This document shows, piece after piece, positions 28,298-36,394 of a stretch of DNA of 64,000 bases. The stretch lies in IMG/VR virus record IMGVR_UViG_3300042398_000969, positions 105,423 to 169,422 of that record. One strand, written 5' to 3'. Positions within the stretch are counted from its first letter, which is position 1. Each line of letters opens with the position of its first letter. The position numbers and the translations under genes were made by a program. Under the pieces are notes generated by a model that saw only the letters and a list, made by a program, of their open reading frames with translations, did not search any database and had not been told where the DNA came from. The stretch is from a virus.

Positions 28298-30049
28298 TTA
28301 ACAATTTATATTACCAAACCCTTTAAATCCATTAGATTTATTATTGTATTCTCTTTCATTTAAAAAATAAAAATTTATATCCGTTTTTACATAATGCTGA
28401 CCATTAATAAATGGGTAATCTGTTCCGTTACCATTTTCGTCAATATATCCATGGTCAAAAACATCTCTCCATTTCCATAGCCCCTGATCTGGAAAATACT
28501 TAGCATTATCCGGTAGATCAAGAATATTATTTGTATTAGATGTTTCCACATAATCAGATAATTGTCTCAACTTAACCCTATAATGTGGTTGATATAATAA
28601 TCCCATTTTATTGTTTGCTGTTGCACCACTAAATTCAACAACAGTTTGATCTTGATCATGATCAAAAATTGTTAAAGGGTTAACTATCTTATGTAATGAT
28701 TCTGAAATTATTCTTTCTTTTAAATCTACATCATTGTATTCAACAAATGCGCCAGTTGATATTGTACCGACAGATAATGGTAATCCAGCAGTAAATCCTG
28801 TAATACCGGTATTACCAGTGATGCCTGTTGATGGGAATGTTGTTTCTAATGATGTTGATCCGCTGAAATGATTGTCAATCCAATCATTATGTAAGTTAAA
28901 TTTATATCCAACCTTGGGCGGGTACTCAAAATAACCAGAACCATTTCTGAAAACAACACTAATGTAAACTTCACTAGGTGTATAACCTAAATTATTTGTT
29001 AAACCAGTTAATACAAATGGTTCTCTAAAATCATATATTAATGATTCACCCCTATTTCTTTCAACCAAAACATCGTTAACCCCGGCACTATTCTCAAATA
29101 ATAATTTTTTTTCATCTTCAAATATTGAGGACTCAAAACCAGCTTTATCTAAAATATAATCTTTTTCTTTTGTTAATATTTTGTGTTTGTGTACATAATA
29201 TGATGAAGTAGTTCCACTTACATTTTTATCATCAACACATCTTTTTATCGTTATAATTCCAGGTAGTGTTGTTGACCCACTAAATTGTTGTTTATTTAAA
29301 TTGATAACATAATTTTGAGAATCATACTTATCATCACCTAAACTTGAAATAGAATATGTTTTACCACTAATAAGAACAAATTCATTATCATTAATTCCGT
29401 GCTTAACTGGAGACGTTAATTTATAGTAACCCGTTTTACTTTCTACTCTACATGGAATACCATCACCACTAACAAAAGTTTTAATATTTGTTCCCTCAAC
29501 TTTGGTTGTACCACTCAATGTATATTTCATTGGGAAGTTTGAATCACTAGAATAAACATAACTTAAATATAAATTCCAATTATGATATGGCGCATTCATG
29601 TTTGATATATTCTGATGCCTATTTCTAGGATTTGTTGGTAAAGAAAATGTTGGTGTATATGTACCATAAGTTGCACCACTAACAGACGGAACACTTATAT
29701 CTTGTCTATATGTATCTTTTCTGATAAACGCAAATTCGTCATATGGTAAATAACCGGTATTATCACCAGAAGAACCATCACCACTTAAATAAAGATATTC
29801 AGCTAAGTTTGCATAGCTAGTATTACCGCTATACATATTTCTGAAAACCATTCTTATTTTACCATATATCTTATAGTTTTTTATTTCGTTTCTTTCGTCA
29901 CTAAATTGTTGTTCTAAATCTAATATAATAGATCTATCACCTTCTCTTAAAAGTTCCTCATTAGTTTCTAGTGCAACCCTTGTTGTTAAATCAACAGAAG
30001 GTGCTTTGTAATATTCTAGCCCTGGTAATATGATTGTTTTCTTTTCCAT
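28298..30049 (-). CDS. Putative baseplate structural protein (583 aa)
   Basis: This is a 583-residue beta-rich protein starting MEKKTIILPGLEYYKAPSVDL. The C-terminal part contains PFINGQHYVKTDINFYFLNE, a motif I associate with structural proteins of large Bacteroidota phages, from memory. There is no enzymatic motif. Its start (ATG at 30047-30049) overlaps the stop of the 1274-residue gene (TAATG). It is probably a wedge or peripheral baseplate component. Confidence 0.5.
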   Translation of the reverse strand: MEKKTIILPGLEYYKAPSVDLTTRVALETNEELLREGDRSIILDLEQQFSDERNEIKNYKIYGKIRMVFRNMYSGNTSYANLAEYLYLSGDGSSGDNTGYLPYDEFAFIRKDTYRQDISVPSVSGATYGTYTPTFSLPTNPRNRHQNISNMNAPYHNWNLYLSYVYSSDSNFPMKYTLSGTTKVEGTNIKTFVSGDGIPCRVESKTGYYKLTSPVKHGINDNEFVLISGKTYSISSLGDDKYDSQNYVINLNKQQFSGSTTLPGIITIKRCVDDKNVSGTTSSYYVHKHKILTKEKDYILDKAGFESSIFEDEKKLLFENSAGVNDVLVERNRGESLIYDFREPFVLTGLTNNLGYTPSEVYISVVFRNGSGYFEYPPKVGYKFNLHNDWIDNHFSGSTSLETTFPSTGITGNTGITGFTAGLPLSVGTISTGAFVEYNDVDLKERIISESLHKIVNPLTIFDHDQDQTVVEFSGATANNKMGLLYQPHYRVKLRQLSDYVETSNTNNILDLPDNAKYFPDQGLWKWRDVFDHGYIDENGNGTDYPFINGQHYVKTDINFYFLNEREYNNKSNGFKGFGNINC

Positions 30050-33000
30050 TATTCAGCAGAAGGGAACGCACCTTTATCCCCAAAGTATTCTATAAATTTA
30101 TCCACACCTGTTTTACCGACCCTTAAGCCAAAATAAAACATAAATGGTGTTGATAGTATTTGTTTATTTCCAGTATAATAATCTTGCGTTTTTCTTATTA
30201 TAAAGTCATCAGTATAATCCCATGATTGTGAATGCCAAGTTCCGCCATTACCATATCTAGTATACAAAGTTCCTGTTGTTGGATTATCAACATTATTAGT
30301 TGAAGATTTTAATACTGTAAATCCAGGGTATTCTGAATCATAAATTGTATGTGTAGACCCTGATGGTATTATCGCGTCGAATTCAAGATCATTAGTTGTA
30401 TTACCAGTTGTATTAATACTAAGACCGCTAAATGTATATGTCATAGGTAATAACAAATACTTGTCTGATGGATCACTGGTTGTTCCAGTCAAATTGTACC
30501 CATAAGTCATACCCTGTAATGGTTGAACTTGTACTCCACTATAATCCCACGATTGATTATCTAAAGTGGTTGCATTGTATGGGCCAAAACCTGTTCCTTT
30601 TTTATCCCATAAAAAGAATGGTACTTTTTGTGACGATTCTGTTAATCTACCTGGTTCATTTAAACAAGCCCTAACTCTTTCACCATCTTCATTAAGAAAC
30701 ATTGTAACTGGTAGTGGGCCATAAACTGAAGTTCCGTTTTTAAACACATTTGGATAAACTTCAGGGTCTAAAATTTGATATGAATAACCCAAGTATCTTG
30801 GATTTTGTAGATCAAATTCTTCAATACCAGCCTCATTATTAATTGAAATTAATTGTAAAATATCTCCATCTAGAACTTCGTTTGTGTAGGCAAACCCTTC
30901 ATTATCAAAAAACTTTTCTAATTCAAAGTCATTATTACTAACATCCATTCTATAGTTTATTGCTAAACCTAAAATTTCACCAAAATTTTGATAAGATGTT
31001 GAGCCAATCGATCTAGTAACAGAACAATTAGGATCTAATGATGGATCAGTGCAAATTTCTTTTATAAATTCATCTCTTGGCCCTAAATCAACCATTGTAG
31101 TTGGTCTACCAATTCTTTTTGAGTTTGTTTTATTTTCACCCCAACTGCTTTCAGAAACATATGGCGCCGATCTATAATAGAATTTATCTTGTGATTGAAC
31201 ATATCTAACAACATCTTCGCAATATTTTCCTTTTTTACCTTTAAATTGGAAAAAATATAACGAACCAGATAACCAATTATCAATAAATGAATAATTTACT
31301 ATTCCACCACAAAAAAGTTTACCAACTCTTTTTCTTCTATAATATTCTCTCAATATTCCCCAAACTCTTGTTGTTTTTTGTGTACCTGGAACTATTGTGA
31401 ATACACCATTTTGAAACTCAGACATACCACTTCTGGTAAATTTATCATATTGTTCGCCTTCCCAAAATGGTATTAATGGTACCCCACTACTATTATAATA
31501 TTTAATATCATCAGATAGTGTTGAACCGTATGTCCTAAGCCCTTCACCATATAATGTACCGCTAATATTTGTTGCAACAACCGATGTTGAACCCGGCACA
31601 TAACTTGTTGGTGCTATAGTACCAGTCCACCCATAACTTGTATAACCAGTATTAGGATAATACCAGCTAACTAAAGCTTCATCATATGGTGTATCATATA
31701 TATCACAACCTTCTTCAACCGGATCAGTTATTGGTAAGTCGATAGATTCTTTATCCGTTGTACTTCTTATTGTTAATGTATATGAACCGGGTTCACTAAA
31801 AAGAACACCGTCATCTTGAAATTTAACAGATGTGTAACTTATGGTATTACCACTACCATTTAAAACGGGTGTTCCAGAAAATTGTGTACTTAAAGATGTG
31901 TTACCATATGTGTCACTACTTAATTGATAATCTGATTGGTTATTAATAAAATACAGTATACCATCACCGCCTGATATTAAAGCTGCACCTAACGCATCTA
32001 AATCTTCACCTGGACAATCGCCGGTTGTGTCTGGAGTAAATGTTAATGATGTTACTGATAATGTTCTACTATTTTCTAAGTAATCACCAGTAATAGTCAC
32101 ACTACCAACAGAACAAAAAGCACTAGAATTACCACTATCCTGTTGAAGGAAAGAACCTAAAGTGTTATTACCATTACATTCTTCACATTCCGGATAATTT
32201 ATTAAATATAATCTTCTTTGGCCATTTTCTTGTGCTCTGAATGCTGCTCTTTTTATACTTCTTGCTAATTGTCTAATAGGTCTAAAATCCGCAGCATCAC
32301 CAATTGTAAACAATAAACGCACTAAAGAATTTGTAAACGTTAATGTTAATAGATTTATTAAATGTTCAATAAATAATAATACTGTTGCTATTAATAAATT
32401 AAAAGTAAAATTTCTTTTTGCAAAATTAACGGGTGGTGTTACAATATCATTAGAACAATCTTCTTCTTCTGGTGGCGCAATTTCTTTAATGCCAACATAT
32501 TTATCATTTGTAAATGTCGATCCATTATAATGGATATTTTGAAAAGAAGAAATTGTATAAACTTTATTATATGATACTCTATAAAAATAATCTCTAGGAT
32601 AATATTGTCCATAAACATCATATAAAATACCTCTATTTGAATCCATAGAAACTGCTGCTGTTGGATAATCAGACCAATTTACCGAGAAAGTATATGATTC
32701 ATTTTTTTGAGTTGAATATTCTCTAATATTTGGCACAAGATAACTTGCGGTTTTTCTTGTCCTTTCATTACCGGCGTCATCTAAACTAAATCTAAATCTA
32801 TAACACGCTGCTGTTGCAACACCTTTATTTGGATCGTTTGTTATTTCATTTTCACCAAATTCATTTGTATACACATATTCCATATTCATTGGGACTGGTA
32901 ACACAAAAGAACCATCATCTGGTATGTCTTCATCTATTTCATATATTTCTAATATTGGTCTATTTTGACTATCTTTTTCTGAAGTAAATCTAATTGCCTC

Positions 33001-33873
33001 AATCCTACCAGTTTTTGTTGTTAGATCACATTTTCTACCCATTTTTCTTCTGGGTTGACAATTTTTGTTAAGGGAATTACTTCCTTTATCAGTATATGTT
33101 CCACCAATAATAAATGCCTTTGGTTCTATTTTAATTCCTTGATCTGATAAATCAAAATCTGTTCTAGATATACCTATTTGACATAAATCAACGTTACCCC
33201 AAAATGGACTCACTTCAATTGTTCTATCAAATGAAACTATTTGTGGTAATGCATCTAAATCTGTAGAAGATTTAAAGCTATATGTATTTTTAAATGAATC
33301 AACACCGAAACCTTGTCTAGAAAAATCATAAGGTCTTAAAGAAAAACAACCAACATCTGACAAATCAACATCTACGTGTATTGTTTGTTCACCTAAAGGA
33401 ACACCCCAGATCATGAAGTCCCCAGAACTGTTGGTTTTTACTGTATACTTGTAATATTTTTCAAAAACTTCAAGATATTCTTCTCTAGATATAATATCTA
33501 GTTGGTCAGGGAACGTGCCGGTTGGTTCATGTCCACCGTGTTGTTTTCTTGATGGTAAAAGATTATATCTAATACCTTGTTCATTTTTATCTTGTGCAAC
33601 TTTGTAGGGGTATAATGCGGAGATTACTGGATCATTTTCATCTTCCTCTCTTAATGGTACAAATATTGAAACTCTGGCATTTGGAACACCTAGTCCGTTA
33701 TTTACTGTGATTCTACCGCACACAACGCCATAATCAGCACATAAAGACGTGTACGCGTCTTGTTGAGTAAACTTTAAAGAAAGGATCTCTAATAGATCAT
33801 AATCCTGTTTAAGTTCAACAACAACCTTCTTGTCCGTTTGTAATTGGGTATTAATTCTGTGCTTCTGAATCAT
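30049..33873 (-). CDS. Large baseplate protein with carboxypeptidase-regulatory-like domain and hydrophobic segment
   Basis: This is a 1274-residue protein. Residues about 45-175 form a carboxypeptidase-regulatory-like beta sandwich: CGRITVNNGLGVPNARVSIF leads to KTNSSGDFMIWGVPLGEQT. A strongly hydrophobic stretch at about 485-520 (FNLLIATVLLFIEHLINLL and on) is followed by a basic helix (RPIRQLARSIKRAAFR), then a CxxC pair (ECEEC). This is unusual for a baseplate protein and could be a membrane-active element. Many Cys residues lie in the first 350 residues. A perfect TATTTATA box lies 6 bases before the ATG. It is next to gp6, so a wedge role (T4 gp7-like by position) is a guess. Confidence 0.55.
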   Translation of the reverse strand: MIQKHRINTQLQTDKKVVVELKQDYDLLEILSLKFTQQDAYTSLCADYGVVCGRITVNNGLGVPNARVSIFVPLREEDENDPVISALYPYKVAQDKNEQGIRYNLLPSRKQHGGHEPTGTFPDQLDIISREEYLEVFEKYYKYTVKTNSSGDFMIWGVPLGEQTIHVDVDLSDVGCFSLRPYDFSRQGFGVDSFKNTYSFKSSTDLDALPQIVSFDRTIEVSPFWGNVDLCQIGISRTDFDLSDQGIKIEPKAFIIGGTYTDKGSNSLNKNCQPRRKMGRKCDLTTKTGRIEAIRFTSEKDSQNRPILEIYEIDEDIPDDGSFVLPVPMNMEYVYTNEFGENEITNDPNKGVATAACYRFRFSLDDAGNERTRKTASYLVPNIREYSTQKNESYTFSVNWSDYPTAAVSMDSNRGILYDVYGQYYPRDYFYRVSYNKVYTISSFQNIHYNGSTFTNDKYVGIKEIAPPEEEDCSNDIVTPPVNFAKRNFTFNLLIATVLLFIEHLINLLTLTFTNSLVRLLFTIGDAADFRPIRQLARSIKRAAFRAQENGQRRLYLINYPECEECNGNNTLGSFLQQDSGNSSAFCSVGSVTITGDYLENSRTLSVTSLTFTPDTTGDCPGEDLDALGAALISGGDGILYFINNQSDYQLSSDTYGNTSLSTQFSGTPVLNGSGNTISYTSVKFQDDGVLFSEPGSYTLTIRSTTDKESIDLPITDPVEEGCDIYDTPYDEALVSWYYPNTGYTSYGWTGTIAPTSYVPGSTSVVATNISGTLYGEGLRTYGSTLSDDIKYYNSSGVPLIPFWEGEQYDKFTRSGMSEFQNGVFTIVPGTQKTTRVWGILREYYRRKRVGKLFCGGIVNYSFIDNWLSGSLYFFQFKGKKGKYCEDVVRYVQSQDKFYYRSAPYVSESSWGENKTNSKRIGRPTTMVDLGPRDEFIKEICTDPSLDPNCSVTRSIGSTSYQNFGEILGLAINYRMDVSNNDFELEKFFDNEGFAYTNEVLDGDILQLISINNEAGIEEFDLQNPRYLGYSYQILDPEVYPNVFKNGTSVYGPLPVTMFLNEDGERVRACLNEPGRLTESSQKVPFFLWDKKGTGFGPYNATTLDNQSWDYSGVQVQPLQGMTYGYNLTGTTSDPSDKYLLLPMTYTFSGLSINTTGNTTNDLEFDAIIPSGSTHTIYDSEYPGFTVLKSSTNNVDNPTTGTLYTRYGNGGTWHSQSWDYTDDFIIRKTQDYYTGNKQILSTPFMFYFGLRVGKTGVDKFIEYFGDKGAFPSAE

Positions 33874-33879
33874 ATTAAC

Positions 33880-33887
33880 TATAAATA
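33880..33887 (-). promoter_or_regulatory. TATTTATA late box
   Basis: A perfect copy on the sense strand, 6 bases before the start at 33873 (TATTTATAGTTAATATG). Confidence 0.55.
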
Positions 33888-33933
33888 GAAACTCATACGT
33901 TTTCCATTAAGAAAAAGATAAGTAAAATATCTG

Positions 33934-35763
33934 TTAATATGTAGTCGTTCCTAAGGTTTTAACTCTAATTTGAATGTCTTTATTAGGGAATCTAATTTGA
34001 AATATTTGATTTGATTTCATAAACACCGTCATATCTGATTGTGTGATTAGTCCACTTGTTGCGTCTAGTGTTTGTGAAACCTTAGCTGATGAATACTCAC
34101 CGCCGGTTTTATTGTACACCCTAACATCAATAACGTTAACGACACCTGGAACATCATTTACTTCTTTCATTAATTCCCCAACAAACAATGGGTCGCCCAT
34201 TTTTCTTTTATCAATTGAGAAATAAGCTGTTGTTGCACTAATAATTTCACGAAGAACTTCTGTTTGGTTTTGATTTTTGTCTAAAAGTATGTCTATCTGT
34301 AATCCAAGATCAATTACCTCACCGCTAACTATATCAATATAGTCATTTACCATTCTGTATTCAGAAAGATAAGAAACTATATTTTGTTTTAATGTGTTAG
34401 ATACAACATCTGTTAAATTACCATTTTCATCATATGATAATAGTTTGATTCTCACTTTATTGTCTTCCTCCATTACATTAACTTTAGCTGGAGCACCATA
34501 CGTTGATGGCATGGTTTCAATCATAGACTTATAATCATTTAATGTTACCGCTCTATTTTGTGCAGCAAAATTATATGCTATCATACCTCTTAATTCTTCC
34601 AAAACTGGTTGATCTGATCCACCAACAGCCGGTGTAATATTTGTAACAACTAAAGATTGTAATGTCTGGTCATTAAAAGATTGGTTTGGTCCGTTTATAC
34701 TAAAATCAATATTTTCAATATTATTTATAACACCAACACCCAAATTACTTTCTTTACCTCCACCAATTCTATATTTGATGAACAATGTACTATCTTGTTT
34801 AGGTATTGCACCTAATGACATATTGTTTAGATATGTTGATAAATTAACTTTTAAATTATTTGTAATGTAATTATCTAAGTTGTCTAATGGATCTACGTTA
34901 CCAGAACCGAATGTAACAAAGAAGTATCCTTCTGGTGTATATTCGGTAATAAACTTATTATTCACTCTAATGTATTCACCGGCCTTAAAATTCTTTCTAT
35001 CAGAATTAGCTGTTTTACTAGGTACGAAAACTTTATCTTGAACTAACGATTGAACTTCATACCATTTATTAGCCTCTGTAATAAATTCACTATTTGTTGG
35101 GTTTCCGGCAAAAGAAGTACCATCTTTATGTATTATTGTTGTAACACCAAGTATATTTCTTTCTGGTAGGTATATTTTCATAAATGGTTTTTGGTCTCTT
35201 TGACTTATAACCTTTCTGAATATTTTTGTTACCCCATTCACTACTGGCTCTCTCTTTGTGATTGTATATGATATTATCTTGTTGTTTCCATCGCGATTAG
35301 GTATTTTCAATCTATTTGATTCTCCCTTTTCATTAAATGGATTAGAGAAATCAATATCAGATATTGTTTCAAATATTTGTCCACCACCAGATACTTGTGC
35401 TCCAGCTCTTAATATACCTTCATATCTATCATCATCTTTATCACCCTTTACTGGCACATTAATACTAAAATCACATAATGCAACCGAAGGTCTAGACCCA
35501 GGTATTCTAATACCATATGTTTTAGCAATATGAAATAAAGATTGCTTTTGTTGTGCAAAATCAAGCATAGTTTCTTGCCAAACTCTATCAATATGAAAAT
35601 GTAGATTATCTGCAATCGCAGCGTTTAAGTCTAACAATACTGAATATATTGAAGCGTCGTTAGTATTCTGAATTAATTCAGGATAATATTCTTTAGTAAA
35701 GTTTACTAGGTCCTGTCTTAAACCAGCAAAGTCTCTGTTGGTATATGCTATTTTTTTGCTCAT
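33934..35763 (-). CDS. gp6: gp6-like baseplate wedge protein
   Basis: This is a 609-residue protein of the baseplate J / T4 gp6 type, which forms the wedge ring around the hub. The N-terminus (YTNRDFAGLRQDLVNF, then ASIYSVLLDLNAAIADNLHFHIDR) is typical of this family, as is the mid-region GYFFVTFGSG. The C-terminal region has the GMIAYNFAAQNRAVTLNDYKSMI signature where the family begins its conserved second half. The length is close to T4 gp6 (660). It directly follows gp25 (1 base), the classical wedge pairing. Confidence 0.9.
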   Translation of the reverse strand: MSKKIAYTNRDFAGLRQDLVNFTKEYYPELIQNTNDASIYSVLLDLNAAIADNLHFHIDRVWQETMLDFAQQKQSLFHIAKTYGIRIPGSRPSVALCDFSINVPVKGDKDDDRYEGILRAGAQVSGGGQIFETISDIDFSNPFNEKGESNRLKIPNRDGNNKIISYTITKREPVVNGVTKIFRKVISQRDQKPFMKIYLPERNILGVTTIIHKDGTSFAGNPTNSEFITEANKWYEVQSLVQDKVFVPSKTANSDRKNFKAGEYIRVNNKFITEYTPEGYFFVTFGSGNVDPLDNLDNYITNNLKVNLSTYLNNMSLGAIPKQDSTLFIKYRIGGGKESNLGVGVINNIENIDFSINGPNQSFNDQTLQSLVVTNITPAVGGSDQPVLEELRGMIAYNFAAQNRAVTLNDYKSMIETMPSTYGAPAKVNVMEEDNKVRIKLLSYDENGNLTDVVSNTLKQNIVSYLSEYRMVNDYIDIVSGEVIDLGLQIDILLDKNQNQTEVLREIISATTAYFSIDKRKMGDPLFVGELMKEVNDVPGVVNVIDVRVYNKTGGEYSSAKVSQTLDATSGLITQSDMTVFMKSNQIFQIRFPNKDIQIRVKTLGTTTY

Positions 35764-35764
35764 A

Positions 35765-36235
35765 TTAGATATTAATAATTACGAAGTCTGAACTAGAAAA
35801 AGCTCCGTTATTTGTTGTGTAATCGATTCTTATTTTAGCTGTATATGGTTTTGAGGCTGAATCGCTAACTCTAAACAGTCTAATATCCTCATCTTCACTA
35901 ATACTAGACCCTTCTGATGGATCTAATTCTGGGTTTGTTATTTTTATTGAGTTTATCTCTAAATTAGGAATATATGTTCTAATACTTTCTCTAATCTCAT
36001 CTTCAATACTATTATATGTAACAACATCATTCATATCAAAAATGTACTCATACAATCTAGTACCAAAATCAGGTAAAAAATACCTGCTACCCTTTCTTGT
36101 CAATAACAAATGAATCAAGTTAGCACGAATCTCTTCGTCTCTTGTTAGGGTCATTCTGGTGTAGTCACCTATTGTACTGTCTCTAAACGGAAAGTCTAAT
36201 CCATACTTTGTAGCCATACCAATAAATATAAACAA
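35765..36235 (-). CDS. gp25: gp25-like baseplate wedge protein
   Basis: This is a GPW/gp25-family protein that sits in the inner baseplate and contacts the sheath. Visible family features are TRDEEIRANLIHLLLTRKGSRYFLPDFGTRLYEYIFD (residues about 31-66) and IEDEIRESIRTYIPNL after it. The frame opens at 36235, but the better start is the ATG at 36217 (MATKYGLDFPF), giving 150 residues. The six residues before it are encoded by an AT-rich stretch that looks like leader. A TATTTATA box (36248-36255) and a strong terminator lie upstream, so this gene opens a late unit with gp6. Confidence 0.88.
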   Translation of the reverse strand: MFIFIGMATKYGLDFPFRDSTIGDYTRMTLTRDEEIRANLIHLLLTRKGSRYFLPDFGTRLYEYIFDMNDVVTYNSIEDEIRESIRTYIPNLEINSIKITNPELDPSEGSSISEDEDIRLFRVSDSASKPYTAKIRIDYTTNNGAFSSSDFVIINI

Positions 36236-36247
36236 TACTAAAATGGA

Positions 36248-36255
36248 TATAAATA
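36248..36255 (-). promoter_or_regulatory. TATTTATA late box
   Basis: A perfect copy on the sense strand, directly abutting the U-tract of the NrdA-side terminator and 30 bases before the preferred gp25 start. Confidence 0.55.
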
Positions 36256-36290
36256 AAAAATCGCGACACCTTCATAAAAAAGAGTCGCGA
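36255..36290 (-). terminator. Intrinsic terminator of the replication unit
   Basis: A perfect 7-bp GC-rich stem (TCGCGAC 36261-36267 with GTCGCGA 36284-36290) is followed on the minus strand by six Ts (36260-36255). It separates NrdA and upstream replication genes from the gp25 late unit. Confidence 0.88.
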
Positions 36291-36302
36291 AATTTAAATA
36301 GT

Positions 36303-36388
36303 GACTTGACATTTACACCCTTCATTAAATCAAGTCCTGGATGCTCAAGGTACGCCTTGACGACAGTTAGACTTTGAGGGTGCCACCC
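36303..36388 (-). ncRNA. Candidate structured RNA downstream of nrdA
   Basis: Three stems lie in the stretch between the NrdA stop and the terminator. GGGT/ACCC is at 378-388 of the 36-kb block. TCAAGG/CCTTGA is at 36345-36360 with a 4-base loop. GACTTGA/TCAAGTC is at 36303-36336, with an inner TTTA/TAAA pair. It is more GC-rich and more structured than other spacers here. It may be an ncRNA, a 3' stabiliser or a processing site; no known family is recognised. Confidence 0.35.
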
Positions 36389-36394
36389 ATTATC

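Noticed and set aside
36218-36235. Six-residue N-terminal extension (MFIFIG) of gp25
   Set aside because: It is AT-rich leader-like sequence, and the family start fits the internal ATG at 36217 (MATKYGLDFPF).
36280-36333. 17-codon minus-strand frame (MKGVNVKSLFKF...) after nrdA
   Set aside because: It is too short, overlaps the stem-loop and terminator, and has no ribosome-binding signal.
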